DNA of 64,000 bases from SYFY01 sp041752315. Lineage in GTDB: Bacteria; Pseudomonadota; Gammaproteobacteria; Pseudomonadales; Azotimanducaceae. The notes under the pieces are model-generated. The model was given only the letters and a program-made list of their open reading frames with translations. It searched no databases and was not told the DNA's origin. Below are positions 8,525 to 17,062 of the stretch, piece by piece. Within the stretch, counting starts at the first letter, position 1, and each line of letters begins with the position of its first letter. A program made the translations under genes and the position numbers. The stretch is from NCBI GenBank assembly GCA_041752315.1, contig JBGSHJ010000025.1, forward strand, positions 114,202 through 178,201, given 5' to 3'.

Positions 8525-9301
8525 TCAGTCGGTGATGCGCAGATGCGCAGCTTTGCTTGGTGGCAGTTCGATGGGGACACCCACCCAGGCGCCGATGTTT
8601 TCCCCTGTTCTGCCGTCTTTCATCAGTTCAATCATCAGTCCGGCGATCGCTGACGAAGACATGACCGTGCGTGCCATGTCGGGTGGCAGCTGGCCATCTG
8701 CAAACAGCCCGCGCAGCATCGGCGTATCGGTTGCGCCCATGCAAAGACCATTGACGCGGATGTTGTGCCTGGCAAGGTACCGCGCCCAGGCATCGGTGAA
8801 ACCGTTCAACGCCCACTTGGACGCAGCGTAGAGGTCTGTGTCCGGAGGATTGGTGCCGTCGCTTCGAGCCGGCAGGACGTAGTACGTGCTGAGGTTGATG
8901 ATGTCGCCACCGCCGGCCTTGACGAGGTGGGGCACGCAGGCCCGCGAGAGCATGAGGACTCCCTTGACATTGGTATCCATGATCTCATCCCAATCGGCGA
9001 GTGCCTGCTCCCACGAACTGTCCACCGGGGTCTTTTTCCACCTGCCCGCATTGTTGACAAGAATATGCACGCCGCCCAGTGAAACGGCGGTTGCGACAAC
9101 CCGTTCGACGTCCGCACGGCTGGATACGTCTGCCTGCAACGTCTTTACCTTCGGGTAACCATCAAACGCCTTGTGAATGGCCGCCTGGGTGTCGAATGCA
9201 ACTACCGTCGCACCTTCCTGTGCAAGGCGATTCGCGATCGCCTGGCCGATGCCTTGCGCGGCGCCACTGACAATGGCGACTTTCTGGTCCAGAAATGCCA
9301 T
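8525..9301 (-). CDS. SDR family oxidoreductase
   Basis: Classical short-chain dehydrogenase of about 258 residues. It shows the cofactor motif SGAAQGIG, NNAG, an active-site serine in INLSTYYVLPA, and the intact YAASK catalytic pair. The start ATG 9301 is favoured because AGGGAG lies 7 bases upstream; an ATG six bases earlier (9307) forms an ATGA overlap with the preceding SDR stop but leaves no room for ribosome binding. Likely role is oxidation or reduction of a hydroxyl/keto group on the substrate processed by the neighbouring P450s. Residues between the Ser and Tyr motifs (SDGTNPPDTD) are longer than in minimal SDRs, a feature shared with the next gene. Confidence 0.9.
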   Translation of the reverse strand: MAFLDQKVAIVSGAAQGIGQAIANRLAQEGATVVAFDTQAAIHKAFDGYPKVKTLQADVSSRADVERVVATAVSLGGVHILVNNAGRWKKTPVDSSWEQALADWDEIMDTNVKGVLMLSRACVPHLVKAGGGDIINLSTYYVLPARSDGTNPPDTDLYAASKWALNGFTDAWARYLARHNIRVNGLCMGATDTPMLRGLFADGQLPPDMARTVMSSSAIAGLMIELMKDGRTGENIGAWVGVPIELPPSKAAHLRITD

Positions 9302-9303
9302 GG

Positions 9304-10203
9304 TCATGCTCCCTGGCCGGCACGTGCCAGCGATTCGGTGACGATGTATTTTGGCCCGCGAGGCGGCTCCAGCTTCACAGGTCTGCCAACGCAGAAGTTC
9401 ATGTTTTCTGCCGTTCGTCCATCCGGGCCTTCGTTGAGCAGGTCAATCAGCGCCTGCGCGTTGTCTTCAGCCTTCATCCACGACGCGGCTTCTTCGGCAG
9501 ACGGCTTGAAGTTGTGGAATGAGCGCAGCATGTGGGAATCCGTCGCGCCCATGCAAAATGCGTTGACCCGTATGTTGTGCGGTCGGAGCGCCTTGGCCCA
9601 GGAATACAGGAATCCGTTCAGTCCCCACTTGGCAGCATCGTACAGGTCCATCGCCTCGCCGCCCCCTGTGGGCCTTGGTGGACCCTGGAAGCTCGGCTTT
9701 GGCTGGTTCCAGGGACACGTTGGCAGATTGGGACAGACATTGTGTGGGGTGCCACAAGTCACCATGTGATCGGTTGCGATGTTGACGATCTCGCCGCCCT
9801 TGCCCTGCGCAATCATGATCGGAATGACTGCGCGACCAAACAGGTATTCGCCTTTCATGTTGGTGCCGAGAATACGATCGTAGTCGGCCAGTGACTTGTC
9901 GAGGGTATCATCCGCTACGCTGGCACCCCAGACACCGGCATTGTTGATGAGAATGTCGATGCTGCCCAATGCTGCGTTGGCGCCGTCCACCACCTTGCGG
10001 ACATCAGCAGGGATGGATACATCGGCGCGCCAGCCCACACTTTTTACGCCGAGTTTCTGCAGTTCGCCCGGCAGGCTGTCGATGTCCTCACGGATATCGC
10101 AGACCGCAACATTGACACCGGCCATCGCCAGGGCTTTGGCATAGGCGTTGCCGAGACCGACCGCGGCCCCTGTAACAATTGCGTTTTTGCCTTTGAGTGA
10201 CAT
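9304..10203 (-). CDS. SDR family oxidoreductase (299 aa, with insertion)
   Basis: Short-chain dehydrogenase with TGAAVGLG cofactor motif, NNAG, and YDAAK catalytic pair. Between the beta-5 strand (IVNIATDH) and the Tyr motif there is an insertion of about 35 residues rich in Cys, Pro and Gly (about 150-188), which probably forms a substrate-lid loop and explains the extra length. The position where the active-site serine is expected reads NIATDH, so Thr may replace Ser. Close paralogue of the preceding-coordinate SDR (shared GATD and NIRVN motifs). ATG 10203 follows GGAG by 9 bases and lies 3 bases after the ferredoxin stop, so the genes are co-transcribed. Confidence 0.9.
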   Translation of the reverse strand: MSLKGKNAIVTGAAVGLGNAYAKALAMAGVNVAVCDIREDIDSLPGELQKLGVKSVGWRADVSIPADVRKVVDGANAALGSIDILINNAGVWGASVADDTLDKSLADYDRILGTNMKGEYLFGRAVIPIMIAQGKGGEIVNIATDHMVTCGTPHNVCPNLPTCPWNQPKPSFQGPPRPTGGGEAMDLYDAAKWGLNGFLYSWAKALRPHNIRVNAFCMGATDSHMLRSFHNFKPSAEEAASWMKAEDNAQALIDLLNEGPDGRTAENMNFCVGRPVKLEPPRGPKYIVTESLARAGQGA

Positions 10204-10206
10204 GAT

Positions 10207-10401
10207 CTAGTTCTCCACGATGATTGCAGAAGCGGGGCAGACGACTGCCGCTTCCTGTGCATGTCTGATGAGTTCAGGTGTATCCAGCTCGCGCGCGAGA
10301 ATCTGCGGATCACCACCCCCGTCCATGCGAAACAGTTCCGGATGGTTGTAGTAACACTCGCCTGCACGAACACAGGCCTCCAGATTGATGCGTACCTTCA
10401 T
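10207..10401 (-). CDS. P450-type [3Fe-4S] ferredoxin
   Basis: Small 64-residue soluble electron carrier. Only three cluster cysteines are present: Cys10, Cys16 and Cys55 in the pattern CVRAGEC...VCPASAI, with Ala13 where a 4Fe-4S protein would have its second cysteine. This is the signature of single-cluster 3Fe-4S ferredoxins that deliver electrons to bacterial P450s. It sits between a P450 and an SDR in the same operon, so it is the obvious redox partner. No ferredoxin reductase is encoded in the window. The start ATG 10401 has GAGGGG about 10 bases upstream. Confidence 0.93.
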   Translation of the reverse strand: MKVRINLEACVRAGECYYNHPELFRMDGGGDPQILARELDTPELIRHAQEAAVVCPASAIIVEN

Positions 10402-10413
10402 GGCGACAGCCCC

Positions 10414-11694
10414 TCAACGTGTCCTGAACCAAAGTTCGTTGGGTGCGCGAAAACCGCCGGAATCAATGGATGGCGAGGTGATCCCCGGATGCACCGCATC
10501 CCTTGCCTGGGGTTCACCCAGCGCTTCCAGCAATTTTGTGCAGGCGATCTGGGATTCCTGCCGCGCCATCGCGTATCCCATGCAAAAATGCTGGCCGATG
10601 CCAAAACCAAGGTGGCCGGGTTTGTTGTCCTTGTATCGGCCGGATCGATTTTCGCGCCCCATGTGCAGATCATCCCGGTGGATGTCGAAGGTGTCCGGGT
10701 CCTTGAATACCCGCTCGTCACGGTTGCCCGCGCCAAGATAGAGGATGACACCAGCCCGTTCCGGGATGACACGATCGTGCATGACCACTTCACGTGTCGT
10801 GTGGCGGAACTGGGCGTGCACCACGGCGTCGTACCGCATCATCTCGGTAAACACGTTCTGCCACAGATCCGGGTCCTTTCTCACATCAGGAAGCTGGTCC
10901 GGACGGGTATAGAGCATGTGATACCACATGTTGGCGATGGCCTTGTCGGTGGTATCACCACCCGCTGCGAGCAACAAGGCAACAAACCCCTTGACCTCTT
11001 CAGGCGTCATGCGGCTGCCGGCAAGCTCCGCATTGCAGATCCTGGAGAGCAGATCCTCCCCGTCCTTGCCCGTACGCTCCTTGATCAGGGGATCGATGTA
11101 GGCCCACATCTCGTTGCGTGCCGCAATGCCTCGTGCCAGATGCTCACCACCAAAACCAAGACCCGCGATGAGTGCCTGGTACCATCCGACAAAGGTGTCT
11201 TCGTCTTCGCGTGGCAGACCCAGCATGTTGGAGATGACGCGGATCGGCACCTGGCTGGAAAACTCCCGAACCAGTTCGAAGGTGGGTTTGTGCTTGAAGC
11301 GCTCGATCACCTCGTCACTGATCTGGTGAATCATCGGAATGAAGTCATCGAGTTTCTGGCCAACAAACTGACCTGCGACGATGTTGCGCAGTCGACGATG
11401 TTCGTCACTGTTGCCGTACTCGAGAATGTTGGGTCCGAACACGTGATTGGTGCCAAATTTGTACGGGCCGTCGGGTTTGTAGACGGCACGGTCGAAGCTG
11501 GTGCTGTCCTGAAAACACGCGTCCACGTCCCAGTACCGGCTGACGATCCAGCGGTTGTGGAACCGGTCGTGAAAAATCGGGTGGTGATCCCGCAGGCGCT
11601 TGTACAGTGGAAACGGGTCTTTCTGGAAATCAGGACCATCGAACTCTCGAGGGTCGATGACATGCGGAAGGTCGATCTTGATTGCTTCAGCCAT
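10414..11694 (-). CDS. Cytochrome P450
   Basis: Soluble bacterial class I P450 of 426 residues. Diagnostic parts are all present: I-helix AAGGDTT (oxygen-activating acid/alcohol pair), the K-helix ExxR seen as EMMR, and the haem loop FGIGQHFCMG with ligand Cys371. It should hydroxylate or otherwise oxidise a hydrophobic substrate using electrons from the adjacent 3Fe-4S ferredoxin 12 bases downstream. ATG 11694 is preceded by GAGAG at a good distance. It resembles the CYP124/125/142 and related terpenoid/steroid groups in general layout (GPNILEYGNSDEHRRLR in the C-helix), but I cannot assign a CYP family. Confidence 0.95.
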   Translation of the reverse strand: MAEAIKIDLPHVIDPREFDGPDFQKDPFPLYKRLRDHHPIFHDRFHNRWIVSRYWDVDACFQDSTSFDRAVYKPDGPYKFGTNHVFGPNILEYGNSDEHRRLRNIVAGQFVGQKLDDFIPMIHQISDEVIERFKHKPTFELVREFSSQVPIRVISNMLGLPREDEDTFVGWYQALIAGLGFGGEHLARGIAARNEMWAYIDPLIKERTGKDGEDLLSRICNAELAGSRMTPEEVKGFVALLLAAGGDTTDKAIANMWYHMLYTRPDQLPDVRKDPDLWQNVFTEMMRYDAVVHAQFRHTTREVVMHDRVIPERAGVILYLGAGNRDERVFKDPDTFDIHRDDLHMGRENRSGRYKDNKPGHLGFGIGQHFCMGYAMARQESQIACTKLLEALGEPQARDAVHPGITSPSIDSGGFRAPNELWFRTR

Positions 11695-11771
11695 GGTGTT
11701 TCTCTCTGGTAGTACTGTCTGGAATCGGAAAATTCTTCAGCCTGCGAAATGCCACCAACAGCAGCCCGGTG

Positions 11772-13076
11772 TCAAAACGAGACCGGCAGACGCCAGCAGG
11801 TCAACATTTCGCCAACCCGCAGGCTGCGTGTCGTGGGCACAAAACCCGCCTGCAGACGCAGGCCTGGCAGGGCCTGCACCAGTGCCCAGCTCGCGGTTAC
11901 CGCACTGTCCCGGGTCAACGCATACAGTGATCGTGGCCGGTCCTCGGGGACTGCCGGATGCAGCGTTGGTCGGCCGAGTCCGAAGGTGATCCCCTGGGGA
12001 AGGCCGTCGGCACGGTACTGGCCACGTGCTTCCCGATGACAGATGTCCCTTCGATTGGCCATGAACGTGTCCGGATCCTTGAATATTCTCGGGTCGCGAT
12101 TGGCTGCCAGTGCCGAGATCCGCATCAGCCCGCCCTTGGGAATCAGGCGACCAAAACGCTCGACCTCCTGGCGCGCAAACCGTTCGGCGGTAATGACAGG
12201 CGGTGAGTGGCGCAGCGTTTCCAGGTAAGCGATCTTCAGTGCCAGACGATTCTGGCGAACATGCTCAAAAGTGTCGGGTTGCATCAAGAGGTTCATGAAC
12301 AGGTTGGCGAGGGCGCCGTGCAGGGTCTGATGGTCGGCTTCGAGCAGCGTCGTGACCAGGTCATTGGCATTGCCGCCTGCACTTGCGACCGCCGCGAGCA
12401 CACTGGTTTCGGCGTCAGTGCACGCCTTGAGCCTGGGGGTAAAGTAATCCACCAGTTCCTGCAACGCCTGTCTGCCGGCGAGCTGCGATGGTGCGTGCCA
12501 CTGAACTCCACGCTGGGCGCGCCAGTAACGAACGGCGAATGCGTCGAGCTCGCGGTCGGGGATCTCCAGCATCTTTCCGAGCAGGCGCAGCGGTAATTGC
12601 AGCGCAAGATCGCGAGCAAGATCGGTAGCGGTTTTGCTGAAACCGGCAATCAGCTCCTCGGTCAATGGACCTGCCCAGGTATCCATCGCACGTGACCACG
12701 CCCAGAGTACCGGCAACTCCTTGCCCAGATCCCGACCGAAGTCCGGCAGGTTGTAGTACCACAGCTTGCTGCGCGTTTCGAAGTTGGCTTCATCGGTGAA
12801 AATGGAGGTGACGTCGTCGTATCGCGTGATCCAGTAACAGTTGTTGATCCAGTCGCGAAAACACGGATAGTTTTCACGCAGGATCGAGACGTACTTGTAT
12901 GGATTGGCGGCATAGTCCGAGGAGGCGAGGTCGGAGCCGTTGATCTTTTCGGTGGATTGACCTACCCGTTCGCGCTGATGGATTTCGTAGGAACGATAGC
13001 CCTGCCCACCATGATTGAAACGGGGTACTGCAACGCCGTTGCTGCCAACAACGGAGGTTTCAACTGCATCGTTCAT
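11772..13076 (-). CDS. P450 homologue lacking the haem-ligand cysteine
   Basis: 434-residue P450-fold protein, start ATG 13076 overlapping the upstream P450 stop as ATGA. The fold is clear: an ExxR helix (ETLR), the meander (AANRDPRIFKDPDTF) and the start of the haem loop FGLGRPT. At the position of the invariant cysteine there is Leu372 (CTG codon at 11963-11961), and the following L-helix reads HPAVPEDRPRS instead of the usual PGxxLAR. The I-helix AGG(D/E)TT is also lost (EADHQTLH aligned with AGGETTRG of the neighbour). No simple frameshift in the other two frames restores a cysteine loop. Haem-less P450 homologues such as EryCII and DesVIII are known as helpers of glycosyltransferases; this may be a similar partner protein, or a decaying copy. 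The open frame of normal length favours function. Confidence 0.88.
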   Translation of the reverse strand: MNDAVETSVVGSNGVAVPRFNHGGQGYRSYEIHQRERVGQSTEKINGSDLASSDYAANPYKYVSILRENYPCFRDWINNCYWITRYDDVTSIFTDEANFETRSKLWYYNLPDFGRDLGKELPVLWAWSRAMDTWAGPLTEELIAGFSKTATDLARDLALQLPLRLLGKMLEIPDRELDAFAVRYWRAQRGVQWHAPSQLAGRQALQELVDYFTPRLKACTDAETSVLAAVASAGGNANDLVTTLLEADHQTLHGALANLFMNLLMQPDTFEHVRQNRLALKIAYLETLRHSPPVITAERFARQEVERFGRLIPKGGLMRISALAANRDPRIFKDPDTFMANRRDICHREARGQYRADGLPQGITFGLGRPTLHPAVPEDRPRSLYALTRDSAVTASWALVQALPGLRLQAGFVPTTRSLRVGEMLTCWRLPVSF

Positions 13077-14503
13077 GCGCGGTCGTACTCCAGCCACAGT
13101 TGTGGAACCCGAACGATGCCGATCGGCGCAAGTGTCTTGCCGTCGATGTCCTTTGGCATGCGATCCTGGGTGATCCGCACGTTCTTGAGTCGTGATTGGA
13201 GGATCTTCGATCCTTCGACGGCTTCCTGGTGTGAAATCCAGGCACCGGGACACAGGTGCGGGCCTACACCAAAAGCCATGTGCGAGCAGCGACCTTCTTT
13301 CATGAAACCGCTGCGCAGCAGCTTGCCGCTGTACAGATCGGACCGGAAGATGTCGAACTTCTCCGGATCCTTGAAGACCCGGTCATCGTGATTCGCCGAA
13401 AAATCCACCATTTCCATCAGTGAGCCGGCCGGTACGTGCAGTCCATGCATCTCAAGGTCGAACGTGTTGTGTCGTGGCTGACCACCTATGGGCGATGAAT
13501 TGCGCAGGGTTTCGTGAAACGCACGATCCCAGTGCTCGGGACCTGCACACAGTGCCGCAAACTGCTCCGGATGCTGCAGCAGCAGATACCACATGTTGGT
13601 GATGGCGCCGCGGGTGGTTTCGCCGCCTGCGGCGACAATGAGTGCGATATTCGACGTGATCTCTTCGGTCGACAGGAAATCTCCGTCAATCCTTGTTTCA
13701 CAGAGTTTGGTGATGATGTCCTTGCCGATCACGTTGCCTTCTTCGTCCTTCAGGAATGCGGGCTTGCGACGCCGTTCCTCGACGATATCCTGTACGTAGT
13801 CCTCCAGACTCTGGCGCGCTTCGAGACCCTGTTTATGGGTCTGGGAACCGCCCAGTCCGGACATCATCGAGTTGTACCAGTAATAAAACTGCTTCTGTGC
13901 TTCCTGGGGAAATCCCAGTACCTCACAGACGACGCGGACAGGAAATTCATTGGCGAATGCCATGCCCAGTTCGACGTAGCGCTTGTTGCCCTCATCGATG
14001 ACGTAACCGGTATCCAGCTGGTTGTCCCAGTCATCGATCATGTCCCGGGCCAGGCGCTGAATGGAGGGCACACGCAGGTCAAGGCTGCGACCAACCAGGT
14101 GCTGGCCATAAAGATTTCGCCGCCGGCGATGCTCCACGCCGGACAGTTCGAGCTGGGTATTGCCAAGTACTCCGGAAGAACTGCCCTTTGGAATCGTGTT
14201 GAATCCTTCGTCGTCGAAGTAACAACGCCACACATCCTCGTAACGGGTAACGTAGTAGGTGTTGTGCAGCTTGTTATGAAACAGCGGGTAGTGATCACGC
14301 AGGATACGATAGTAGGGGTAGGGGTTGCGCTGGAATTCGCGAGAGTGAAGGATGCGCGGATCGAACAGGGGCTTGCCGCTGCCGTCGTGTCCCATGTCCA
14401 CTGCCTGTCCAACCGGCATCAGCGGGAAGGTGATGGCCCCACCCGGGTCTGTGGAGTTGATATCGGCATCAAGTTCGCTCGCGAAATCCCGCAATGCGTC
14501 CAT
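13073..14503 (-). CDS. Cytochrome P450
   Basis: 476-residue soluble P450, longer than the neighbours. It has the I-helix AAGGETT, ExxR as ETLR, and the haem loop FGVGPHLCPG with ligand Cys418. The start ATG 14503 follows GAGAGG by about 8 bases. It is the first gene of the minus-strand oxidative block and is translationally coupled to the cysteine-less homologue. Sequence similarity between the two in the I and K helices suggests an old duplication. Its substrate is probably a bulky hydrophobic compound, but this is inferred from family behaviour only. Confidence 0.94.
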   Translation of the reverse strand: MDALRDFASELDADINSTDPGGAITFPLMPVGQAVDMGHDGSGKPLFDPRILHSREFQRNPYPYYRILRDHYPLFHNKLHNTYYVTRYEDVWRCYFDDEGFNTIPKGSSSGVLGNTQLELSGVEHRRRRNLYGQHLVGRSLDLRVPSIQRLARDMIDDWDNQLDTGYVIDEGNKRYVELGMAFANEFPVRVVCEVLGFPQEAQKQFYYWYNSMMSGLGGSQTHKQGLEARQSLEDYVQDIVEERRRKPAFLKDEEGNVIGKDIITKLCETRIDGDFLSTEEITSNIALIVAAGGETTRGAITNMWYLLLQHPEQFAALCAGPEHWDRAFHETLRNSSPIGGQPRHNTFDLEMHGLHVPAGSLMEMVDFSANHDDRVFKDPEKFDIFRSDLYSGKLLRSGFMKEGRCSHMAFGVGPHLCPGAWISHQEAVEGSKILQSRLKNVRITQDRMPKDIDGKTLAPIGIVRVPQLWLEYDRA

Positions 14504-14672
14504 AGGGGTGATCCTCTCTTCGCAGATTGAATGGTTCAACCTGTAAGCTAACCCGTGCGCGCCACTGCTGCCAAGAGGCGGAATGGCAGAGGCATATTCA
14601 CTGGTTGGCAAGCGGGCCCGATTTGTTTAAGTTTCACCGCCTGTAACCTGTTGACCACCTTGAGAGGACCAG
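14504..14672. promoter_or_regulatory. Divergent control region between P450 block and ferredoxin
   Basis: This 169-base gap separates two divergently read groups and should hold both promoters. A perfect short dyad TTGAA-TGG-TTCAA lies at 14527-14539, 24 bases upstream of the P450 start codon; a dyad of this size is a plausible operator. The ferredoxin start has a good ribosome binding site (GAGAGG, about 7 bases upstream). I cannot place -35/-10 boxes with confidence. Confidence 0.4.
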
Positions 14673-14972
14673 ATGACCTTTGTCATCACCAGTGCCTGTA
14701 TCGATGTCAAAGACGCTTCCTGCATCGAAGTGTGTCCTGTCGACTGCATTTATGCGGAAGACGAAGACCGCATGTGTTTTGTCCATCCGACCGAGTGCAT
14801 TGACTGTGCGGCTTGTGAGTCGGCATGCCCTGTCGGGGCCATATTCCTGGACAGGAATGTCCCGTCTGAAGCAGCGGTCTTCACCCGGATCAATGCCGGT
14901 TACTTCGAAGACAAGGCAGCGACCCGTGCGCAGATCGATGCCATCGCCGCCGGCGGCCTCTCCGTAACCTGA
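14673..14972 (+). CDS. FdxA-like [3Fe-4S][4Fe-4S] ferredoxin
   Basis: 99-residue bacterial ferredoxin. The first cluster motif reads CIDVKDASCIEVCPVDC, where the second cysteine of an 8Fe protein is Val12, giving the seven-iron type; the second motif CIDCAACESACP is a full 4Fe-4S site. The start MTFVIT and overall spacing match FdxA-type proteins. It lies head-to-head with the P450 operon and upstream of a quinohemoprotein, so it may serve as a second electron donor to the P450s or act in general metabolism. Confidence 0.93.
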   Translation: MTFVITSACIDVKDASCIEVCPVDCIYAEDEDRMCFVHPTECIDCAACESACPVGAIFLDRNVPSEAAVFTRINAGYFEDKAATRAQIDAIAAGGLSVT

Positions 14973-15089
14973 TCCGGCCACCGGAAATCTGCGGCTGCCC
15001 AACCGGCCCCGGAAATTCCTCGACCGGCTGATGCTGATTTGTCTCAGGTTGATCGCCACAGGTGGTTTGCCACAGAAACGGGGGAGTCC

Positions 15090-16907
15090 ATGTTCCGCTG
15101 CCTCTTCATCTGCCTCTTCATCTGCCTCTTCATCTCCCTCTTCATCTGCCTGGGCCTGCTGCCAGCTGGTCTTGCGGCCAGCGAGATGCAGGCTCTGTAC
15201 GACGCCCGCTGCGCACATTGCCACGATGGCAGCGTTCCCAAGGCTCCCCACCAGGTCAGGTTCCAGCTCCTTGGCGCTGGCACGATCCATTCGGCGCTGA
15301 CCGAAGGTCTGATGAAACCCCACGCGGCGGGTATCGACTCCGCGCAACTGCGCCAGCTGGCGGACTTTCTGGGTGGCGCGACCACGGCCGCGCCAATCCC
15401 GGTCAAACGCTGTGCGGCGGCAAGCATTCCGCTGGCAAAACCCGAACTGCACGGCTGGGGATTCACGCCTGGCAATACCCGATTTGTCGAAACTTCCCTC
15501 GCCGGGCTCACCCGTGACGATGTTCCGCATCTCCGGCTCAAGTGGGTGTTTGCGTTTCCGGGCGCTACCCGGGCGCGCAGCCAGCCGGCGCTGTATGGCC
15601 GGCATTTGCTGGTCGGCAGTCAGAGCGGATCGGTTTATGCACTGGAACTGGCCAGTGGGTGTGTGGCCTGGGAATTCAGGGCCAACGTGGAAGTTCGCAA
15701 TGCGCTGATGGTGGATCCGTCCGGGGAGCGAGCGTACTTCGGGGATATCAAGGGCATGGTTTACGCCATTGATCCGCGCGATGGATCCCTGATCTGGAAG
15801 GCCCTTGCGCACGAACATCCAGCCGTGACGCTGACCGGGTCGCCACGCCTGCACGACGGTGTGCTGTATGTACCGCTCTCTTCATCCGAGTGGGCAAGCG
15901 CCGCTGATCCGGGCTACGCCTGCTGCACGTTTCGTGGTGGGGTTGTCGCCATGGACGCCTTGAGTGGTGCCATTCGCTGGACCGCGCACGTCATTCCCGA
16001 AGTGCCGCAGCGGACGGGTGAACTGAATGCACACGGCATCGATCGATTTCATCCGGCTGGCGCACCGGTCTGGAATTCGCCAACCATCGACGTTGCCCGC
16101 AACCGGATTTACGTCGGCACGGGTGAGGCCTACACATCCCCGGCCGCGAAGACCAGCGATGCGGTCGTTGCCTTCGACCTCAAGGACGGGAAGATGGTCT
16201 GGTCCTGGCAGTCGATCGCCGGTGACGCGTGGAACATGGCCTGTTACATCGGCGGGGGGACCAACTGTCCGGTCGAAAATGGCCCGGATCTCGACATTGG
16301 CGCGCCACCGGTGCTGACCCGGTTGCCCGGTGGTGAAGACGTCCTGATCGTCGGCCAGAAGTCCGGTCACGTGTTTGCACTGGATCCCGACGATGGCCGG
16401 CTCATCTGGCGTCACCAGTATGGTCGGGGCGGATTTGCCGGCGGCGTCCATTGGGGCCTTGCGGTATCGCCGGACACGATCTTTGCACCCAATGCAGACA
16501 CCGTTTTCACCGAGAAGGTCGAAGGTGCTCGCAAACCCGGACTGTTTGCCATCGACCCTGCCGATGGCCAGGTTCGATGGTTTGCACCGGCGCCGGAGAC
16601 CTGCACGGCGAACAACCGGCCGGCCTGTGATCCCGGTTACTCGGCACCGGTGACCGCGATTCCCGGGGTTGTTTTTGCTGGCGCGTTTGACGGTCATCTG
16701 CGGGCGCACGATGCTGAGAACGGAAAAATTCTTTGGGATTTTAATACCTTGGGCGAGTTTCCGTCTGTTTCAGGTGAGATTGCTCGAGGGGGTAGCATCG
16801 AATCCGCCGGACCGCTGGTGCAACACGGTCACGTGGTCGTCAATTCCGGCTATCTGTTTGGCGACCGCATGGCAGGCAATGCGCTGATGGTGTTTGCGAT
16901 CCCCTGA
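15090..16907 (+). CDS. Quinohemoprotein (cytochrome c + PQQ propeller, polyvinyl-alcohol dehydrogenase-like)
   Basis: 605-residue exported protein starting at ATG 15090. The signal peptide contains a striking repeat (LFIC four times, residues 5-20, third copy LFIS) and ends near LAAS. The next domain is a small cytochrome c with CAHCH haem motif (YDARCAHCHDG, about residues 41-45). The rest (about 110-605) is an eight-bladed PQQ-type beta-propeller with repeated GxVYALD/DPxDGxxxW blades. This cytochrome-first layout matches polyvinyl-alcohol dehydrogenase-like quinohemoproteins, which oxidise secondary alcohols in the periplasm. It may perform outer oxidation steps for the pathway encoded by the neighbouring P450s. 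A longer upstream start (15039) lacks support. Confidence 0.85.
   Translation: MFRCLFICLFICLFISLFICLGLLPAGLAASEMQALYDARCAHCHDGSVPKAPHQVRFQLLGAGTIHSALTEGLMKPHAAGIDSAQLRQLADFLGGATTAAPIPVKRCAAASIPLAKPELHGWGFTPGNTRFVETSLAGLTRDDVPHLRLKWVFAFPGATRARSQPALYGRHLLVGSQSGSVYALELASGCVAWEFRANVEVRNALMVDPSGERAYFGDIKGMVYAIDPRDGSLIWKALAHEHPAVTLTGSPRLHDGVLYVPLSSSEWASAADPGYACCTFRGGVVAMDALSGAIRWTAHVIPEVPQRTGELNAHGIDRFHPAGAPVWNSPTIDVARNRIYVGTGEAYTSPAAKTSDAVVAFDLKDGKMVWSWQSIAGDAWNMACYIGGGTNCPVENGPDLDIGAPPVLTRLPGGEDVLIVGQKSGHVFALDPDDGRLIWRHQYGRGGFAGGVHWGLAVSPDTIFAPNADTVFTEKVEGARKPGLFAIDPADGQVRWFAPAPETCTANNRPACDPGYSAPVTAIPGVVFAGAFDGHLRAHDAENGKILWDFNTLGEFPSVSGEIARGGSIESAGPLVQHGHVVVNSGYLFGDRMAGNALMVFAIP
15102..15149 (+). 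repeat. 12-bp tandem repeat inside a signal peptide
   Basis: Four copies of CTCTTCATCTGC lie end to end at 15102-15113, 15114-15125, 15126-15137 (one mismatch) and 15138-15149. The unit is a multiple of three, so copy-number change would lengthen or shorten the hydrophobic core of the signal peptide by four residues each time without shifting the frame. Confidence 0.93.
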
Positions 16908-17062
16908 TTTTTCAGGCGACCTTGTGCCGCTCTATCCCTGGCCGACTTTCCCCGAGCGAGTCCTGGACGGGTGATCGTGCCGATCATCCACCGGGCCGTA
17001 GAAAAACCGTCAGCTCTGCCTGTATCCTAGTGGCAGTCACGACCTGAGTGGAGAGAACACAG

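Noticed and set aside
10261..11712. Long plus-strand open frame (483 codons) antisense to a P450 gene
   Set aside because: Exact shadow of a gene with all P450 motifs; no protein features of its own.
11901..12001. Frameshift restoring the P450 cysteine in 11772-13076
   Set aside because: Neither other frame at the haem loop gives the F-x-x-G-x-x-x-C-x-G pattern, so loss of the cysteine looks genuine in this sequence.
15102..15149. CRISPR-like array
   Set aside because: Units are 12 bp with no spacers and lie inside a coding signal peptide; no cas genes.
14634..15854. 406-codon minus-strand frame across the ferredoxin and quinohemoprotein
   Set aside because: Repeats (DEEADEE type) come from the 12-bp repeat read backwards; both plus-strand genes are well supported.
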